From: Flavobacterium sp.
GTDB taxonomy: Bacteria; Bacteroidota; Bacteroidia; Flavobacteriales; Flavobacteriaceae
Assembly: GCA_017983975.1 (NCBI GenBank)
Contig: JAGOAL010000015.1
Coordinates: forward strand, 1 to 42,860
Direction: 5' to 3'
DNA: 42,860 nucleotides
The translations under genes and the position numbers were made by a program. Positions 7,744 through 16,974 of the stretch are shown piece by piece. The first letter of the stretch is position 1. Each line of letters begins with the position of its first letter. Under the pieces are notes generated by a model that was not told the DNA's origin, made no database searches, and saw only the letters and a program-made list of their open reading frames with translations.

Positions 7744-9060
7744 TTACAAATCAAACCCCATATTCACGCCTAATTTATCGGCAATAATACGAGCAATTTT
7801 TGCTTTTAATTCGGGGATTTTTACGCTGTTGGTGACTTCGCTAGTAAATGCATACATCAACAAAGCTTTGGCTTCTTTTTTAGGAATTCCGCGTTGTTGC
7901 ATGTAAAACATGGCACTTTCGTCTAACTGTCCAATCGTACAACCGTGCGAACATTTAACATCATCGGCAAAGATTTCCAATTGTGGTTTTGCGTTGATGG
8001 TAGCTTTATCACCAATTAAAATATTATTGTTTTGTTGAAATGCATCGGTTTTTTGTGCTTCTTTTTCTACGAAAATTTTTCCGTTGAAAACACCCGTTGA
8101 ACTATCATGCAAAATTGTTTTATAGTTTTGGTGGCTTTCGCAATTTGGTGTGGCATGTTGCACTAACGTATAATGATCTACGTGTTGTTTGTCGCCAATA
8201 ATGGTAATTCCTTTTAAGGTTGAATCGATTCGTTCCCCTTGATGATAGAAATTCAAGTTGTTTCTGGTAATGTTTCCACCAAATGAAAACGTATGCACCG
8301 CTACTCTACTCTCCTGCTTTTGAGCAATGTAAGTGTTGTCGATCAAATTAGCAGTTTGTACATCGTTTTGTACTTTGTAATAATCCACAATCGCGCGTTT
8401 TTGAGCAAAAATTTCGGTAACTGAATTCGTCAAAACAGGATTGCTATTCAAACTTTGATGACGCTCTACAATTTGTACATGCGCGTTTTCTCCTACAATG
8501 ACTAAATTTCGTGGTTGCACCATTAAAGCCGCTTCGGTTCCTGTAGAGAAATAAATAATTTCAATCGGTTTTTCTACTACTTTACTTTTCGGAATGTTGA
8601 TATAGGCGCCTTCTAATGAAAATGCGGTATTTAAAGAAGTTAAACTTTCTTCTTTACTCGCAATTTGATTGAAATAACTATCAATTACCATTTTATATTT
8701 TGGTTTGGTTAATGCCGAAGACATCAAACAAACATCTAAACCATCGTGTGTAGTAGAAGACAAAAACGAACTAAAAATTCCGTCAATGAAAACCACTTTA
8801 TAGGTGTCAATTTCGTGTAAGAAATACTTTTTTACATCTTTAAATTCGATAGCATTGTCTTTCTTTGGGAAAACCGAAAAATAATTTTTTAAAATCGCAT
8901 TTAAAGACGTGTATTTCCAAGCTTCCTCTTTTTTTGTAGGGAAACCTTTGTTTTCGAAATTTTTTATGGCTTGATTTCGAACTTCATGTAAATCTTCATT
9001 GTCCTTAATTTTTTCTTCAAAGGCCATAAAGGAAGCTAATAATTTATCTTTCAACTCCAT
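7744..9060 (-). CDS. sufD: Fe-S cluster assembly protein SufD
   Basis: The 438-residue protein is a SufB/SufD-type beta-helix protein. The C-terminal half contains GGNITRNNLNFYHQG, then FNGKIFVEKEAQKTDAFQQN and the diagnostic DDVKCSHGCTIGQLDE with His372, which corresponds to the conserved SufD histidine. It lacks the FYCNQRGIP cysteine of SufB (FYMQQRGIP here), which distinguishes the two. It forms the SufBC2D scaffold with SufB and SufC. The start is 1 bp downstream of the sufC stop. Confidence 0.96.
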   Translation of the reverse strand: MELKDKLLASFMAFEEKIKDNEDLHEVRNQAIKNFENKGFPTKKEEAWKYTSLNAILKNYFSVFPKKDNAIEFKDVKKYFLHEIDTYKVVFIDGIFSSFLSSTTHDGLDVCLMSSALTKPKYKMVIDSYFNQIASKEESLTSLNTAFSLEGAYINIPKSKVVEKPIEIIYFSTGTEAALMVQPRNLVIVGENAHVQIVERHQSLNSNPVLTNSVTEIFAQKRAIVDYYKVQNDVQTANLIDNTYIAQKQESRVAVHTFSFGGNITRNNLNFYHQGERIDSTLKGITIIGDKQHVDHYTLVQHATPNCESHQNYKTILHDSSTGVFNGKIFVEKEAQKTDAFQQNNNILIGDKATINAKPQLEIFADDVKCSHGCTIGQLDESAMFYMQQRGIPKKEAKALLMYAFTSEVTNSVKIPELKAKIARIIADKLGVNMGFDL

Positions 9061-9061
9061 A

Positions 9062-9814
9062 TTATGCTTCTTGTTCTTGTTTAATCCAATCGTAACCTTT
9101 TTCTTCTAGTTCTAAAGCCAAATCTGCTCCGCCTGTTTTTACGATTTTTCCGTCCATTAAAACGTGAACGAAATCTGGAACGATATAATCTAACAAACGT
9201 TGGTAGTGCGTAATGACTAACACCGCGTTGTTTTCGTTTTTCAATTTATTCACACCGTTAGCCACAATTCGCAACGCATCGATATCTAAACCTGAATCGG
9301 TTTCGTCCAAAATAGCGATTTTTGGTTCCAACATTGCCATTTGGAAAATTTCGTTACGTTTCTTTTCACCACCCGAAAAACCTTCGTTTAAAGAACGCGA
9401 CAAGAATTTTCGGTCCATTTCCAATAATTCTGATTTTTCACGAATTAATTTCAGCATTTCATTCGCCGGCATTTCGTCTTGCTTGTTTGCCTTACGTTTT
9501 TCGTTAATTGCGGTTTTAATGAAATTCGTTACCGAAACTCCAGGAATTTCTACAGGATATTGAAACGATAAGAAAACGCCTTTATGCGCTCTTTCTTCTG
9601 GCGCTAATTCTGAAATTTCTTCTCCGTCTAAAAAGATTTCACCTTCTGAGACTTCGTAATTTTCATTTCCAGCTATAATAGAAGATAATGTCGATTTTCC
9701 GGCACCATTTGGTCCCATAATCGCATGTACTTCTCCTGCTTTAATTTCAAGGTTGATTCCTTTTAATATTTCTTTGTCTTCTACCGAAGCGTGTAAGTTT
9801 TTTATCTGTAACAT
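9062..9814 (-). CDS. sufC: SUF ATPase SufC
   Basis: An ABC-type ATPase of 250 residues: Walker [10 protein letters not shown] (34-42), the signature [13 protein letters not shown], Walker [14 protein letters not shown], and the H-loop in [11 protein letters not shown]. The TDSGLD variant and GGEKKR signature are typical of SufC and differ from transporter ATPases; there is no membrane partner. SufC powers conformational change of the SufBC2D scaffold. It lies 36 bp downstream of sufB. Confidence 0.97.
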   Translation of the reverse strand: MLQIKNLHASVEDKEILKGINLEIKAGEVHAIMGPNGAGKSTLSSIIAGNENYEVSEGEIFLDGEEISELAPEERAHKGVFLSFQYPVEIPGVSVTNFIKTAINEKRKANKQDEMPANEMLKLIREKSELLEMDRKFLSRSLNEGFSGGEKKRNEIFQMAMLEPKIAILDETDSGLDIDALRIVANGVNKLKNENNAVLVITHYQRLLDYIVPDFVHVLMDGKIVKTGGADLALELEEKGYDWIKQEQEA

Positions 9815-9850
9815 CTTGTAAATGTGTTATTTATTCTAATTTTTGATTGA

Positions 9851-11299
9851 TTATCCTACTGAACCTTCTAACGAAATTTCCAATAATTTTTGTGCTTCTA
9901 CTGCAAATTCCATTGGTAATTTATTCAATACTTCTTTGCTGAATCCGTTTACGATTAAGGCAATTGCTTTTTCGGTTGGAATACCGCGTTGGTTACAATA
10001 AAACACTTGATCTTCTCCAATTTTTGAAGTCGTAGCTTCGTGTTCAATTTTAGCCGATGCATTTTTACTTTCGATATACGGAAACGTGTGTGCGCCACAA
10101 TTATTTCCCATTAAAAGCGAATCACATTGTGAGAAGTTACGCGCATTTTCGGCCCTTGCTCCTATTTGGACTAATCCTCTATAACTATTTTGTGATTTAC
10201 CTGCTGAAATACCTTTAGAGATAATCGTCGATTTGGTATTTTTACCCAAATGAATCATCTTCGTTCCGGTATCGGCTTGTTGATAATTGTTGGTTACTGC
10301 AATGGAGTAAAATTCTCCAATTGAATTATCGCCTTTCAACACAACCGAAGGATATTTCCACGTTACTGCCGAACCTGTTTCTACTTGTGTCCAAGAAATT
10401 TTAGCGTTTTTCTCACAGAAACCTCTTTTGGTAACGAAGTTATAAACTCCTCCTTTGCCTTCCTTGTTTCCTGGATACCAGTTTTGAACGGTTGAATATT
10501 TGATTTCGGCATCGTCCATCGCAATTAATTCTACAACAGCGGCATGCAATTGGTTTTCATCACGACTTGGAGCCGTACAACCTTCTAAATAGGAAACATA
10601 ACTGCCTTCATCGGCAATTAGTAACGTTCTTTCAAACTGACCCGTTCCGCCTTGATTGATTCGGAAATACGTTGATAATTCCATTGGACAACGAACACCT
10701 TTTGGAATATAACAGAAACTTCCGTCTGAAAAAACTGCCGAGTTTAAAGCGGCATAAAAATTATCTTTCTGCGGAACAACCGTGCCCAAATATTTACGCA
10801 CTAATTCAGGATGTTCTTTGATGGCTTCCGAAATCGAACAAAAAATAATGCCTTTTTCGTTTAATGTTTTCTTAAAAGTCGTTGCCACAGAAACTGAATC
10901 TACCACGATATCAATCGCCACATTATTCATTTTCTTTTGTTCATCAACCGAAATTCCTAGCTTTTTGTACATCGCCAAAAGTTCCGGGTCAACGTCTTCT
11001 AATTTTTTATTCGGATCGGCTTTTTTAGGTGCCGAATAATAAGAAATCGCTTGAAAATCTGGTTTTTCATAATGTACGTTTGCCCATTCGGGTTCAATCA
11101 TTTCTAACCAAGCTCTGAACGCTTCTAGACGCCATTCGGTCATCCATTCAGGTTCTTCTTTTTTCTTAGAAATCGCCCGAACAATGTCTTCATTTAACCC
11201 AATAGGAAACGTTTCCGAGTCCAATTCGGTATAGAATCCGTATTCGTATTCTTTATTTTCTAATTCGACTTTTAAGTCGTCTTCTGTATATTTACTCAT
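9851..11299 (-). CDS. sufB: Fe-S cluster assembly scaffold SufB
   Basis: The 482-residue SufB is the scaffold subunit on which the nascent Fe-S cluster forms. The sequence has [15 protein letters not shown] near the start, the central [59 protein letters not shown], and [13 protein letters not shown] with Cys435 near the C-terminus. Start ATG at 11299 lies directly beside the GC-rich repeat element that fills the gap to sufA. That element could interfere with transcription or fold in the mRNA ahead of sufB. Confidence 0.97.
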   Translation of the reverse strand: MSKYTEDDLKVELENKEYEYGFYTELDSETFPIGLNEDIVRAISKKKEEPEWMTEWRLEAFRAWLEMIEPEWANVHYEKPDFQAISYYSAPKKADPNKKLEDVDPELLAMYKKLGISVDEQKKMNNVAIDIVVDSVSVATTFKKTLNEKGIIFCSISEAIKEHPELVRKYLGTVVPQKDNFYAALNSAVFSDGSFCYIPKGVRCPMELSTYFRINQGGTGQFERTLLIADEGSYVSYLEGCTAPSRDENQLHAAVVELIAMDDAEIKYSTVQNWYPGNKEGKGGVYNFVTKRGFCEKNAKISWTQVETGSAVTWKYPSVVLKGDNSIGEFYSIAVTNNYQQADTGTKMIHLGKNTKSTIISKGISAGKSQNSYRGLVQIGARAENARNFSQCDSLLMGNNCGAHTFPYIESKNASAKIEHEATTSKIGEDQVFYCNQRGIPTEKAIALIVNGFSKEVLNKLPMEFAVEAQKLLEISLEGSVG

Positions 11300-11300
11300 A

Positions 11301-11340
11301 TTAGCCCCCTAGCCCCCGAAGGGGGAACTCCTATTAGGGG
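11301..11340. repeat. GC-rich hairpin arm of the sufA-sufB intergenic element (left)
   Basis: CCCCC-GAA-GGGGG (11313-11325) is nested within CCCCTA (11306-11311) and TAGGGG (11335-11340). It is strikingly GC-rich in an AT-rich genome. It starts with AGCCCCC and resembles the reverse complement of 11399-11430. Confidence 0.85.
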
Positions 11341-11398
11341 TAAATAGGATTTCAATTATTTTATATTTTTATATTACTTTGTATTAACAATAACTATT

Positions 11399-11430
11399 GG
11401 AGCCCCTCCTTTGGAGGGGTTGGGGAGGCT
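11399..11430. repeat. GC-rich hairpin arm of the sufA-sufB intergenic element (right)
   Basis: CCCCTCC-TTT-GGAGGGG (11403-11419) is a perfect 7-bp stem, followed by TTGGGGAGGCT. Its reverse complement begins AGCCTCCCCAACCCC and ends GGAGGGGCTCC, matching the plan of the left arm. It reaches the first base of the sufA stop codon. The roughly 58 bp between the arms (11341-11398) are AT-rich with no gene. Confidence 0.85.
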
Positions 11431-11759
11431 TACAGCGAGAAACTCTCTCCACACCCACATGTTCTTTGTGCATTAGGATTGTTAAAAACAAATCCTTTTC
11501 CGTTTAAACCGCCTGAAAATTCTAAAATAGTTCCTGCTAAATAAAGGAAACTCTTTTTTTCAACGGCTATTTTTACATTGTTATCTTCAAAAACTTTATC
11601 GTTCTCGGTTAGTTCTTTGTCAAACTTTAATTCATAAGACAACCCCGAGCAACCGCCACTTTTTACGCCTACTCTTACATAATCTTTGGCCGCATCAAAA
11701 CCGTCTTCTTGCATCATCGCAACGATTTTTTTACTTGCTGTGTCAGAAACTTTAATCAT
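11430..11759 (-). CDS. sufA: A-type Fe-S carrier SufA/IscA/HesB family, first SUF gene
   Basis: The 109-residue A-type carrier has the three conserved cysteines C37 (GGCSG), C101 and C103 (TCGCGESF) that bind an Fe-S cluster or iron. I chose the ATG at 11759 (MIKVSDTASKK); the frame stays open 69 nt upstream but that part encodes an Asn/Thr-rich extension foreign to the family. It is the first gene of the SUF operon, with a promoter about 120 bp upstream. Whether the protein should be called SufA, IscA or ErpA cannot be decided; operon position favours SufA. Confidence 0.93.
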   Translation of the reverse strand: MIKVSDTASKKIVAMMQEDGFDAAKDYVRVGVKSGGCSGLSYELKFDKELTENDKVFEDNNVKIAVEKKSFLYLAGTILEFSGGLNGKGFVFNNPNAQRTCGCGESFSL

Positions 11760-11880
11760 AACGTCGTTAGTATTTGTGTTTTTATTAGTGTTATGTAATT
11801 GCAATAAAAAATTTGATTTTAAATTCAATATTTTCTCATGCTCTTTTCATAGCTTATTTTGATTTTGTCTAAATTAACGA

Positions 11881-11888
11881 CAAAGATA
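11881..11888 (-). promoter_or_regulatory. Probable SUF operon promoter (-7 box)
   Basis: On the minus strand TATCTTTG matches TAnnTTTG, with a TTG 19 nt upstream as a -33 element. A transcript from here would have a leader of about 115 nt before sufA. No Rrf2/IscR-type operator could be identified with confidence. Confidence 0.65.
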
Positions 11889-11994
11889 ATCCATTAATTA
11901 CTTTTTACAAGATTTGCTAACATTTTTATAACTTATGTTAACATAGTTTCTGTTTATGGTATTTTTTGTAATTTGGCTGAAAAATGTTTTGACC

Positions 11995-12852
11995 ATGAAA
12001 TTACATCCTATAGAAGCTGGAAATTTTAAATTAGATGGAGGCGCCATGTTTGGTGTTGTGCCAAAAACTATTTGGAATAAAACCAATCCGGCCGATGAAA
12101 ACAACTTAATTGACATTGCAGCTCGTTGTTTATTAATTGAAGACGGGAATCGTTTAATTTTAATAGATACCGGAATGGGCAACAAACAATCGGATAAATT
12201 TTTTGGCTATTATTCGCTTTGGGGCGATCATTCGTTAGATAAATCATTAAAAAATGCGGGTTTTCATCGCGATGATGTTACCGATGTCTTTATGACACAT
12301 TTGCACTTTGACCATTGTGGCGGAAGTGTCAACTGGAACGCAGCTAAAACTGGTTATGAAGTAGCGTTTAAAAATGCAAAATTTTGGACGAATGACAATC
12401 ATTGGGAATGGGCTACAAAGCCAAACTCTAGAGAAAAAGCCTCTTTTTTACATGAAAACATTATGCCGATGCAAGAAAGCGGTCAGCTGAATTTTATCAA
12501 ACGACCTGTAGGTGATTTTTTACAAGAATCTGAAGTAGGTTTTGGCATTTTCTTTGCCGACGGTCATACCGAAAAACAAATGATTCCGCATATAAATTAT
12601 AACGGGAAAACAATTGTTTTTTGTGGTGATTTATTAGCAACTGCGGGTCATATTCCTATTCCTTATGTAATGGGTTATGATACCAGACCGTTGCTAACTT
12701 TAGATGAAAAAACAAAATTTATGAACGCGGCAGCAGAAAACAATTATTATTTGTTTCTAGAACACGACGCCCATAATCAAATTATCACTGTTGAACAGAC
12801 CGAAAAAGGAGTTCGGTTAAAAGATGTTTTCAAATGCGAAGACATTTTCTAA
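11995..12852 (+). CDS. MBL-fold metallo-hydrolase
   Basis: The metallo-beta-lactamase fold is shown by the HLHFDH motif (His102, His104, Asp106, His107 counting from this start), an upstream LILIDTGMG, and later metal-ligand candidates in FADGHTE, FCGDLLATAGH and EHDAH. Size (285 residues) and motif spacing fit the lactonase/hydrolase-like branch with a helical insert, but the substrate cannot be deduced. I preferred ATG 11995 (MKLHPIEAGNFKLDGG) to an ATG 39 nt upstream because the family starts here and the upstream residues are hydrophobic filler. It is divergent from the SUF operon and followed by the S8 protease gene after 77 bp. Confidence 0.88.
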   Translation: MKLHPIEAGNFKLDGGAMFGVVPKTIWNKTNPADENNLIDIAARCLLIEDGNRLILIDTGMGNKQSDKFFGYYSLWGDHSLDKSLKNAGFHRDDVTDVFMTHLHFDHCGGSVNWNAAKTGYEVAFKNAKFWTNDNHWEWATKPNSREKASFLHENIMPMQESGQLNFIKRPVGDFLQESEVGFGIFFADGHTEKQMIPHINYNGKTIVFCGDLLATAGHIPIPYVMGYDTRPLLTLDEKTKFMNAAAENNYYLFLEHDAHNQIITVEQTEKGVRLKDVFKCEDIF

Positions 12853-12929
12853 CACTTTTAAAAAATTGAAGAACTGTAACAAAAACAAATCAAATCAGTC
12901 CAATAACTGAAATTAATTAATCGAAAAAG

Positions 12930-14525
12930 ATGAAAAGAATTGTTAGACCACTTTATTTAAGCTTGACTTTAGGATTTATTTTAGCCAGCTGTGGATCACA
13001 AAAAATGATTTCAACACCTGTTGAAAATATTGATAAATTACCCTTAAAAACAACACCCGTTGCCGAAAACGATTTAAAACGTTGGAGTCATTTAGACTTA
13101 GTAAATGACACAGTGCCGGGAATGAGCGTAGATAAAGCCTACAAAGAAATAATCAAAGGTAAAAAAGGCAAAAAAGTAATCGTAGGAATTGTAGATTCTG
13201 GTGTGGATATCAACCACGAAGATTTAAAAGCGGTAATTTGGACCAATCCAAAAGAGATTGCTGGTAACGGGATTGACGATGATAAAAACGGTTATATTGA
13301 TGATATCCACGGATGGAATTTCCTAGGAAACGCAGTGCATGAACAACTTGAAATGACGCGTATTGTTAAAAAAGGACCTGGAACTCCAGATTATGATAAA
13401 GCGAAAGCAAAATTAGAAGAAGAACTAAAAGGACTTACACCTCAAAAACAGCAATTAGATTTTATTGTAAATGCTGAAAAACAATTAGCTGCTTACTTCA
13501 AAAAAAGCGATTTCACTTTAGAAGACGTTAAATCAATTCCAGCAACGGAAACATCTTTGAGTCAGTCAAAAGCTTGGTTTACTCAAATTTTATCGCAAAC
13601 TACAAAAGAAAAATTTGATGCTGAAATTGAAGAGTTTAAAGACTATGTTTACGGACAAATCAACTACAACTTAAATGTTGAATACGACGGTCGTTCTATT
13701 GTTGGAGATAATCCAAATGATTTAAAAGATACGAAATACGGAAACAATAATGTGGTTGGTCCAGAGCCAAAAGAAGCTAAACACGGAACGCACGTAGCAG
13801 GAATTGTAGCGCAAGTTAGAGGTAACAATAAAGGCGGTGATGGCGTTACTAATAATGCTGAAATATTAGTTGTAAGAGCTGTTCCAGATGGTGACGAATA
13901 CGACAAAGATATCGCATTAGGAATTCGATACGCGGTAGATAATGGCGCTAAAGTTATCAATGGTTCTTTCGGTAAGTATTTTTCTCAAAACAAAGAATGG
14001 GTTATTGATGCTATCAAATATGCAGAATCGAAAGACGTTTTAGTGGTTATTGCTGCTGGAAATGAATCGTATGATTTAGATGTGACCAATAAATATCCAA
14101 ACGACACTTATGACGGAAGTCCAGAGTTTGCAAACAACGTTTTAATCATCGGAGCATTATCACCAAGTTATGGCACCAAAATGGTAGCTGATTTTTCAAA
14201 TTACGGAAAAAACAACGTTGACATTTATGCACCAGGAGATGAAATTTATGCAACAACTCCATTAAATACATACGAATACCTTCAAGGAACTTCAATGGCG
14301 TCTCCAAATGTCGCTGGAGTAGCTACTTTAATTCGTTCTTACTATCCAAGTTTAACCGCAGTTCAAGTGAAACAAGTTATTATGGAAAGTGGAATGCCTT
14401 TAAAAAACACGGTTATTTTAGGAGAAGACAAGTATAAAGCTAATTTTTCCGAGGCTTCAAAATCGGGTAAAATGGTAAATGCATATAACGCATTACTTTT
14501 AGCTAAAAAAATGGCTAAAAAATAA
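12930..14525 (+). CDS. S8 (subtilisin-like) serine protease, lipoprotein
   Basis: The 531-residue protein has a lipoprotein signal ending ILASC (Cys21) and a subtilase catalytic triad: Asp89 in VGIVDSGVDINHEDL, His285 in HGTHVAGI, and Ser455 in GTSMASPNVAG. The oxyanion Asn region is visible in VVIAAGNESYD. Between Asp89 and His285 there are almost 200 residues, far more than in classical subtilisins; about 150 of them (130-270) form a charged helical insert. This plan recurs in Bacteroidota S8 proteases. As a lipoprotein it should be membrane-anchored on the periplasmic side. Substrates are unknown. Confidence 0.93.
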   Translation: MKRIVRPLYLSLTLGFILASCGSQKMISTPVENIDKLPLKTTPVAENDLKRWSHLDLVNDTVPGMSVDKAYKEIIKGKKGKKVIVGIVDSGVDINHEDLKAVIWTNPKEIAGNGIDDDKNGYIDDIHGWNFLGNAVHEQLEMTRIVKKGPGTPDYDKAKAKLEEELKGLTPQKQQLDFIVNAEKQLAAYFKKSDFTLEDVKSIPATETSLSQSKAWFTQILSQTTKEKFDAEIEEFKDYVYGQINYNLNVEYDGRSIVGDNPNDLKDTKYGNNNVVGPEPKEAKHGTHVAGIVAQVRGNNKGGDGVTNNAEILVVRAVPDGDEYDKDIALGIRYAVDNGAKVINGSFGKYFSQNKEWVIDAIKYAESKDVLVVIAAGNESYDLDVTNKYPNDTYDGSPEFANNVLIIGALSPSYGTKMVADFSNYGKNNVDIYAPGDEIYATTPLNTYEYLQGTSMASPNVAGVATLIRSYYPSLTAVQVKQVIMESGMPLKNTVILGEDKYKANFSEASKSGKMVNAYNALLLAKKMAKK

Positions 14526-14553
14526 TGACACCTTTTCTTTAACCTATATTTTT

Positions 14554-14589
14554 CCTACAAGACTTAAATCACCTTGTAGGATTTCTTTT
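14554..14589 (+). terminator. Terminator after the S8 protease gene
   Basis: CCTACAAG (14554-14561), an 11-nt loop, CTTGTAGG (14573-14580), then ATTTCTTTT. It is 28 bp after the stop codon. The same stem word recurs in the glnS terminator. Confidence 0.75.
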
Positions 14590-14600
14590 AAAACGCAACT

Positions 14601-16484
14601 ATGAAAAAAATACTTTTATTAAGCTTATTTCCGATTTTCGTTCTAGCACAAAACAATCCAAATCCGGGCTACTGGCAACAACACGTTGACTATAAAATGG
14701 AGGTGAATATGGATGTGAAAAAGTTCCAATACACCGGGAAACAAGAAATTGTTTACACCAATAATTCTAACGATACCTTACATAAAGTATATTATCATTT
14801 ATTCAATAATGCGTTTCAACCTGGAAGCGAAATGGACGCGAGACTTCAAGCCATTTCTGATCCAGATAAACGAATGGTAAGAACCTTTAAAAAAGAAGGA
14901 AAAGACGTTAAAGAAAGTAGAATTAGCACTTTAAAACCAAACGAAATTGGCTACTTAAACATCGCCAATTTTAAACAAGATGGTGTTGCTGCAACCACAA
15001 AAGTGGCGGGAACTATATTAGAAGTAACGTTGGCGAAAGCCATATTACCCAAACAAAAAACCACCTTTTCATTAGATTTTGAAGGTCAAGTGCCTTTGCA
15101 AATTCGTCGTTCTGGAAGAATATCGGAAGAAGGTGTTGCTTTATCAATGACGCAATGGTATCCAAAATTATGCGAATATGATTTCGAAGGTTGGCACGCA
15201 AATCCTTACATTGCTCGTGAATTTCATGGAGTTTGGGGAAATTTTGACGTAAAAATTACCATTGACAAAGACTACACAATTGGCGGAACAGGCTATTTAC
15301 AAAACAAAAACGAAATTGGTCATGGTTATCAAGATGAAGGGGTAACGGTTGTCTATCCAAAGAAAACCAAAACACTAACTTGGCATTTTTATGCACCTAA
15401 TGTGCACGATTTTGCTTGGGGAGCCGATAATGATTTCATTCACGACAAGTTGATGGGCCCAAACAATATAGAATTGCATTTCTTATACAAAAACAAAAAA
15501 GACAATTTAGAAAATTGGAAAAAAATGCAACCTAAAACCGCTGAATTGTTAGCTTTTTTTAATGAAAACGTAGGAGAATATCCGTACAAACAATACTCGG
15601 TAATTCAAGGTGGCGATGGTGGAATGGAATATGGTATGTGTACCTTAATCACCGGAAACAGATCCTTTGGAAGTTTAGTAGGAGTTACTGCACACGAAAT
15701 GGCGCATTCTTGGTTCCAATTTGTTTTGGCAACTAACGAAACCAAACACGAATGGATGGACGAAGGATTTACATCGTACATTTCTAACTTAGCCATGAAC
15801 CAAGTGTTGCCTCCAAAAAAACCAGAAATTCCATATGAAGATGCTTACAATAACTACATTTATTTAGCAAAATCTGGAAAAGAGCAACCGCTTTCTACCC
15901 ATGCCGATCGGTATGAATTAAATATGGCTTATGGTATCTCGGCTTATAGCAAAGGAGAAGTTTTTTTAGTGCAATTAGGATATATTATTGGCGAGGAAAA
16001 CCTCAACAAAACCATCAAACGCTATTACAACGAATATAAATTTACACACCCAACACCTAACGACATTAAACGTGTGGCCGAAAAAGTTTCTGGTGCAAAT
16101 TTAGATTGGTATTTATTAGATTGGACGTTGACTACAAACACTATTGATTACGGTTTTAAAGATGTCTCTGAAATGAATTCTTCAACCACAAAAGTAGTTT
16201 TAGAAAGAAAAGGCAGAATGCCAATGCCACTAGATATTATTGTCGAATATCCCGACGGAACTAAAGAATTTTTCTACATTCCGAACACGTTAATGCGATG
16301 GGAAAAACCAATTCCCTACCCTGGAATAAAAGGAACTGTTTTAAAAGGTTGGGATTGGGCTTATCCAACATTTACATTTGAAATTCCAAAATCAATAAGT
16401 ACTATTAAATCCATTACTATTGATCCAGAAAATAAAATGGCCGATATAAATAAAGAAGATAATATTTTTCCGAAAAAACAATAG
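14601..16484 (+). CDS. M1 family metallopeptidase (aminopeptidase)
   Basis: The 627-residue protein starts with a Sec signal peptide (MKKILLLSLFPIFVLAQ), so it is exported. It carries the gluzincin site H365-E366-x-x-H369 (TAHEMAHSW) with the third zinc ligand E388 exactly 18 residues later in HEWMDEGF, the M1 signature. GGMEYG upstream (about residue 340) replaces the usual GAMEN exopeptidase motif. The N-terminal beta-rich domain and the DWYLLDWTLTTNTIDY C-terminal part fit Bacteroidota M1 peptidases. It lies between terminators, so it is probably monocistronic, though no clear TAnnTTTG box was seen. Confidence 0.93.
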   Translation: MKKILLLSLFPIFVLAQNNPNPGYWQQHVDYKMEVNMDVKKFQYTGKQEIVYTNNSNDTLHKVYYHLFNNAFQPGSEMDARLQAISDPDKRMVRTFKKEGKDVKESRISTLKPNEIGYLNIANFKQDGVAATTKVAGTILEVTLAKAILPKQKTTFSLDFEGQVPLQIRRSGRISEEGVALSMTQWYPKLCEYDFEGWHANPYIAREFHGVWGNFDVKITIDKDYTIGGTGYLQNKNEIGHGYQDEGVTVVYPKKTKTLTWHFYAPNVHDFAWGADNDFIHDKLMGPNNIELHFLYKNKKDNLENWKKMQPKTAELLAFFNENVGEYPYKQYSVIQGGDGGMEYGMCTLITGNRSFGSLVGVTAHEMAHSWFQFVLATNETKHEWMDEGFTSYISNLAMNQVLPPKKPEIPYEDAYNNYIYLAKSGKEQPLSTHADRYELNMAYGISAYSKGEVFLVQLGYIIGEENLNKTIKRYYNEYKFTHPTPNDIKRVAEKVSGANLDWYLLDWTLTTNTIDYGFKDVSEMNSSTTKVVLERKGRMPMPLDIIVEYPDGTKEFFYIPNTLMRWEKPIPYPGIKGTVLKGWDWAYPTFTFEIPKSISTIKSITIDPENKMADINKEDNIFPKKQ

Positions 16485-16490
16485 CATTTA

Positions 16491-16518
16491 AGCCGACTCC
16501 AACAAGTCGGCTTTTTTT
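16491..16518 (+). terminator. Terminator after the M1 peptidase gene
   Basis: AAGCCGACT (16491-16499), loop CAACA, AGTCGGCTT (16505-16513): a perfect 9-bp stem with a T7 tract. The T-tract runs directly into the rnpA promoter. Confidence 0.9.
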
Positions 16519-16519
16519 A

Positions 16520-16527
16520 TACCTTTG
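16520..16527 (+). promoter_or_regulatory. -7 box for rnpA
   Basis: TACCTTTG matches TAnnTTTG. The rnpA ATG at 16532 is only 4 nt beyond the box, so a transcript starting at the usual distance would have almost no leader. Confidence 0.65.
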
Positions 16528-16531
16528 CCTT

Positions 16532-16903
16532 ATGCAGTTCACGTATCCAAAACACGAAAAATTAAAGAGCAAAACCACAATTGATTTGCTTTTTTCGGAG
16601 GGAAATTCGGTTTCGAAATTTCCTTTACGCTTGGTATATGTTGAAAACACCGAAGAAAATGCTGAATTAATAAAAATGGGCGTTTCGGTTTCAAAAAAGT
16701 ATTTCAAAAAAGCGGTTGATCGCAATTATTACAAACGTGTATTGCGCGAAACCTACCGTTTAAACAAACATCTTTTAATCGATAATTTAGAAAAACCCTA
16801 TGCGTTTATGTTTTTTTATCAAACAAAAGAGCGTCTGTCTTATCAAGAAATCGAAGAAAAAACCATTCAGCTTTTTCAAAAATTCATTGAAACAACAAAG
16901 TAA
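16532..16903 (+). CDS. rnpA: Ribonuclease P protein component
   Basis: The 123-residue basic protein is RnpA, the protein subunit of RNase P that helps the catalytic RNA remove tRNA 5' leaders. It has the N-terminal YPKHEKLKSKTTIDLLF, FPLRLVY, GVSVSKKYFKKAVDRNYYKRVLRE (the RNR helix, here DRNYYKR) and a C-terminal LSYQEIEEKTIQLFQKF. In many bacteria rnpA lies beside rpmH; here no rpmH is adjacent and the gene stands alone between the M1 and S41 peptidase genes. The start is fixed by family alignment, even though it lies very close to the promoter. Confidence 0.95.
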   Translation: MQFTYPKHEKLKSKTTIDLLFSEGNSVSKFPLRLVYVENTEENAELIKMGVSVSKKYFKKAVDRNYYKRVLRETYRLNKHLLIDNLEKPYAFMFFYQTKERLSYQEIEEKTIQLFQKFIETTK

Positions 16904-16974
16904 ATCATCATAACCGTTTACTTTTTCCATAATAATCGTTACTTTCGTATACCTATTAATCAATTGCTAAATTC

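Noticed and set aside
11341-11398. A small gene between the GC-rich arms of the sufA-sufB element
   Set aside because: The core is about 58 bp, AT-rich and has no open frame with a plausible start.
11760-11828. Upstream start for sufA giving an Asn/Thr-rich N-terminus
   Set aside because: A-type carriers start at the MIKVSDTA position, and the extra residues are low complexity within the leader.
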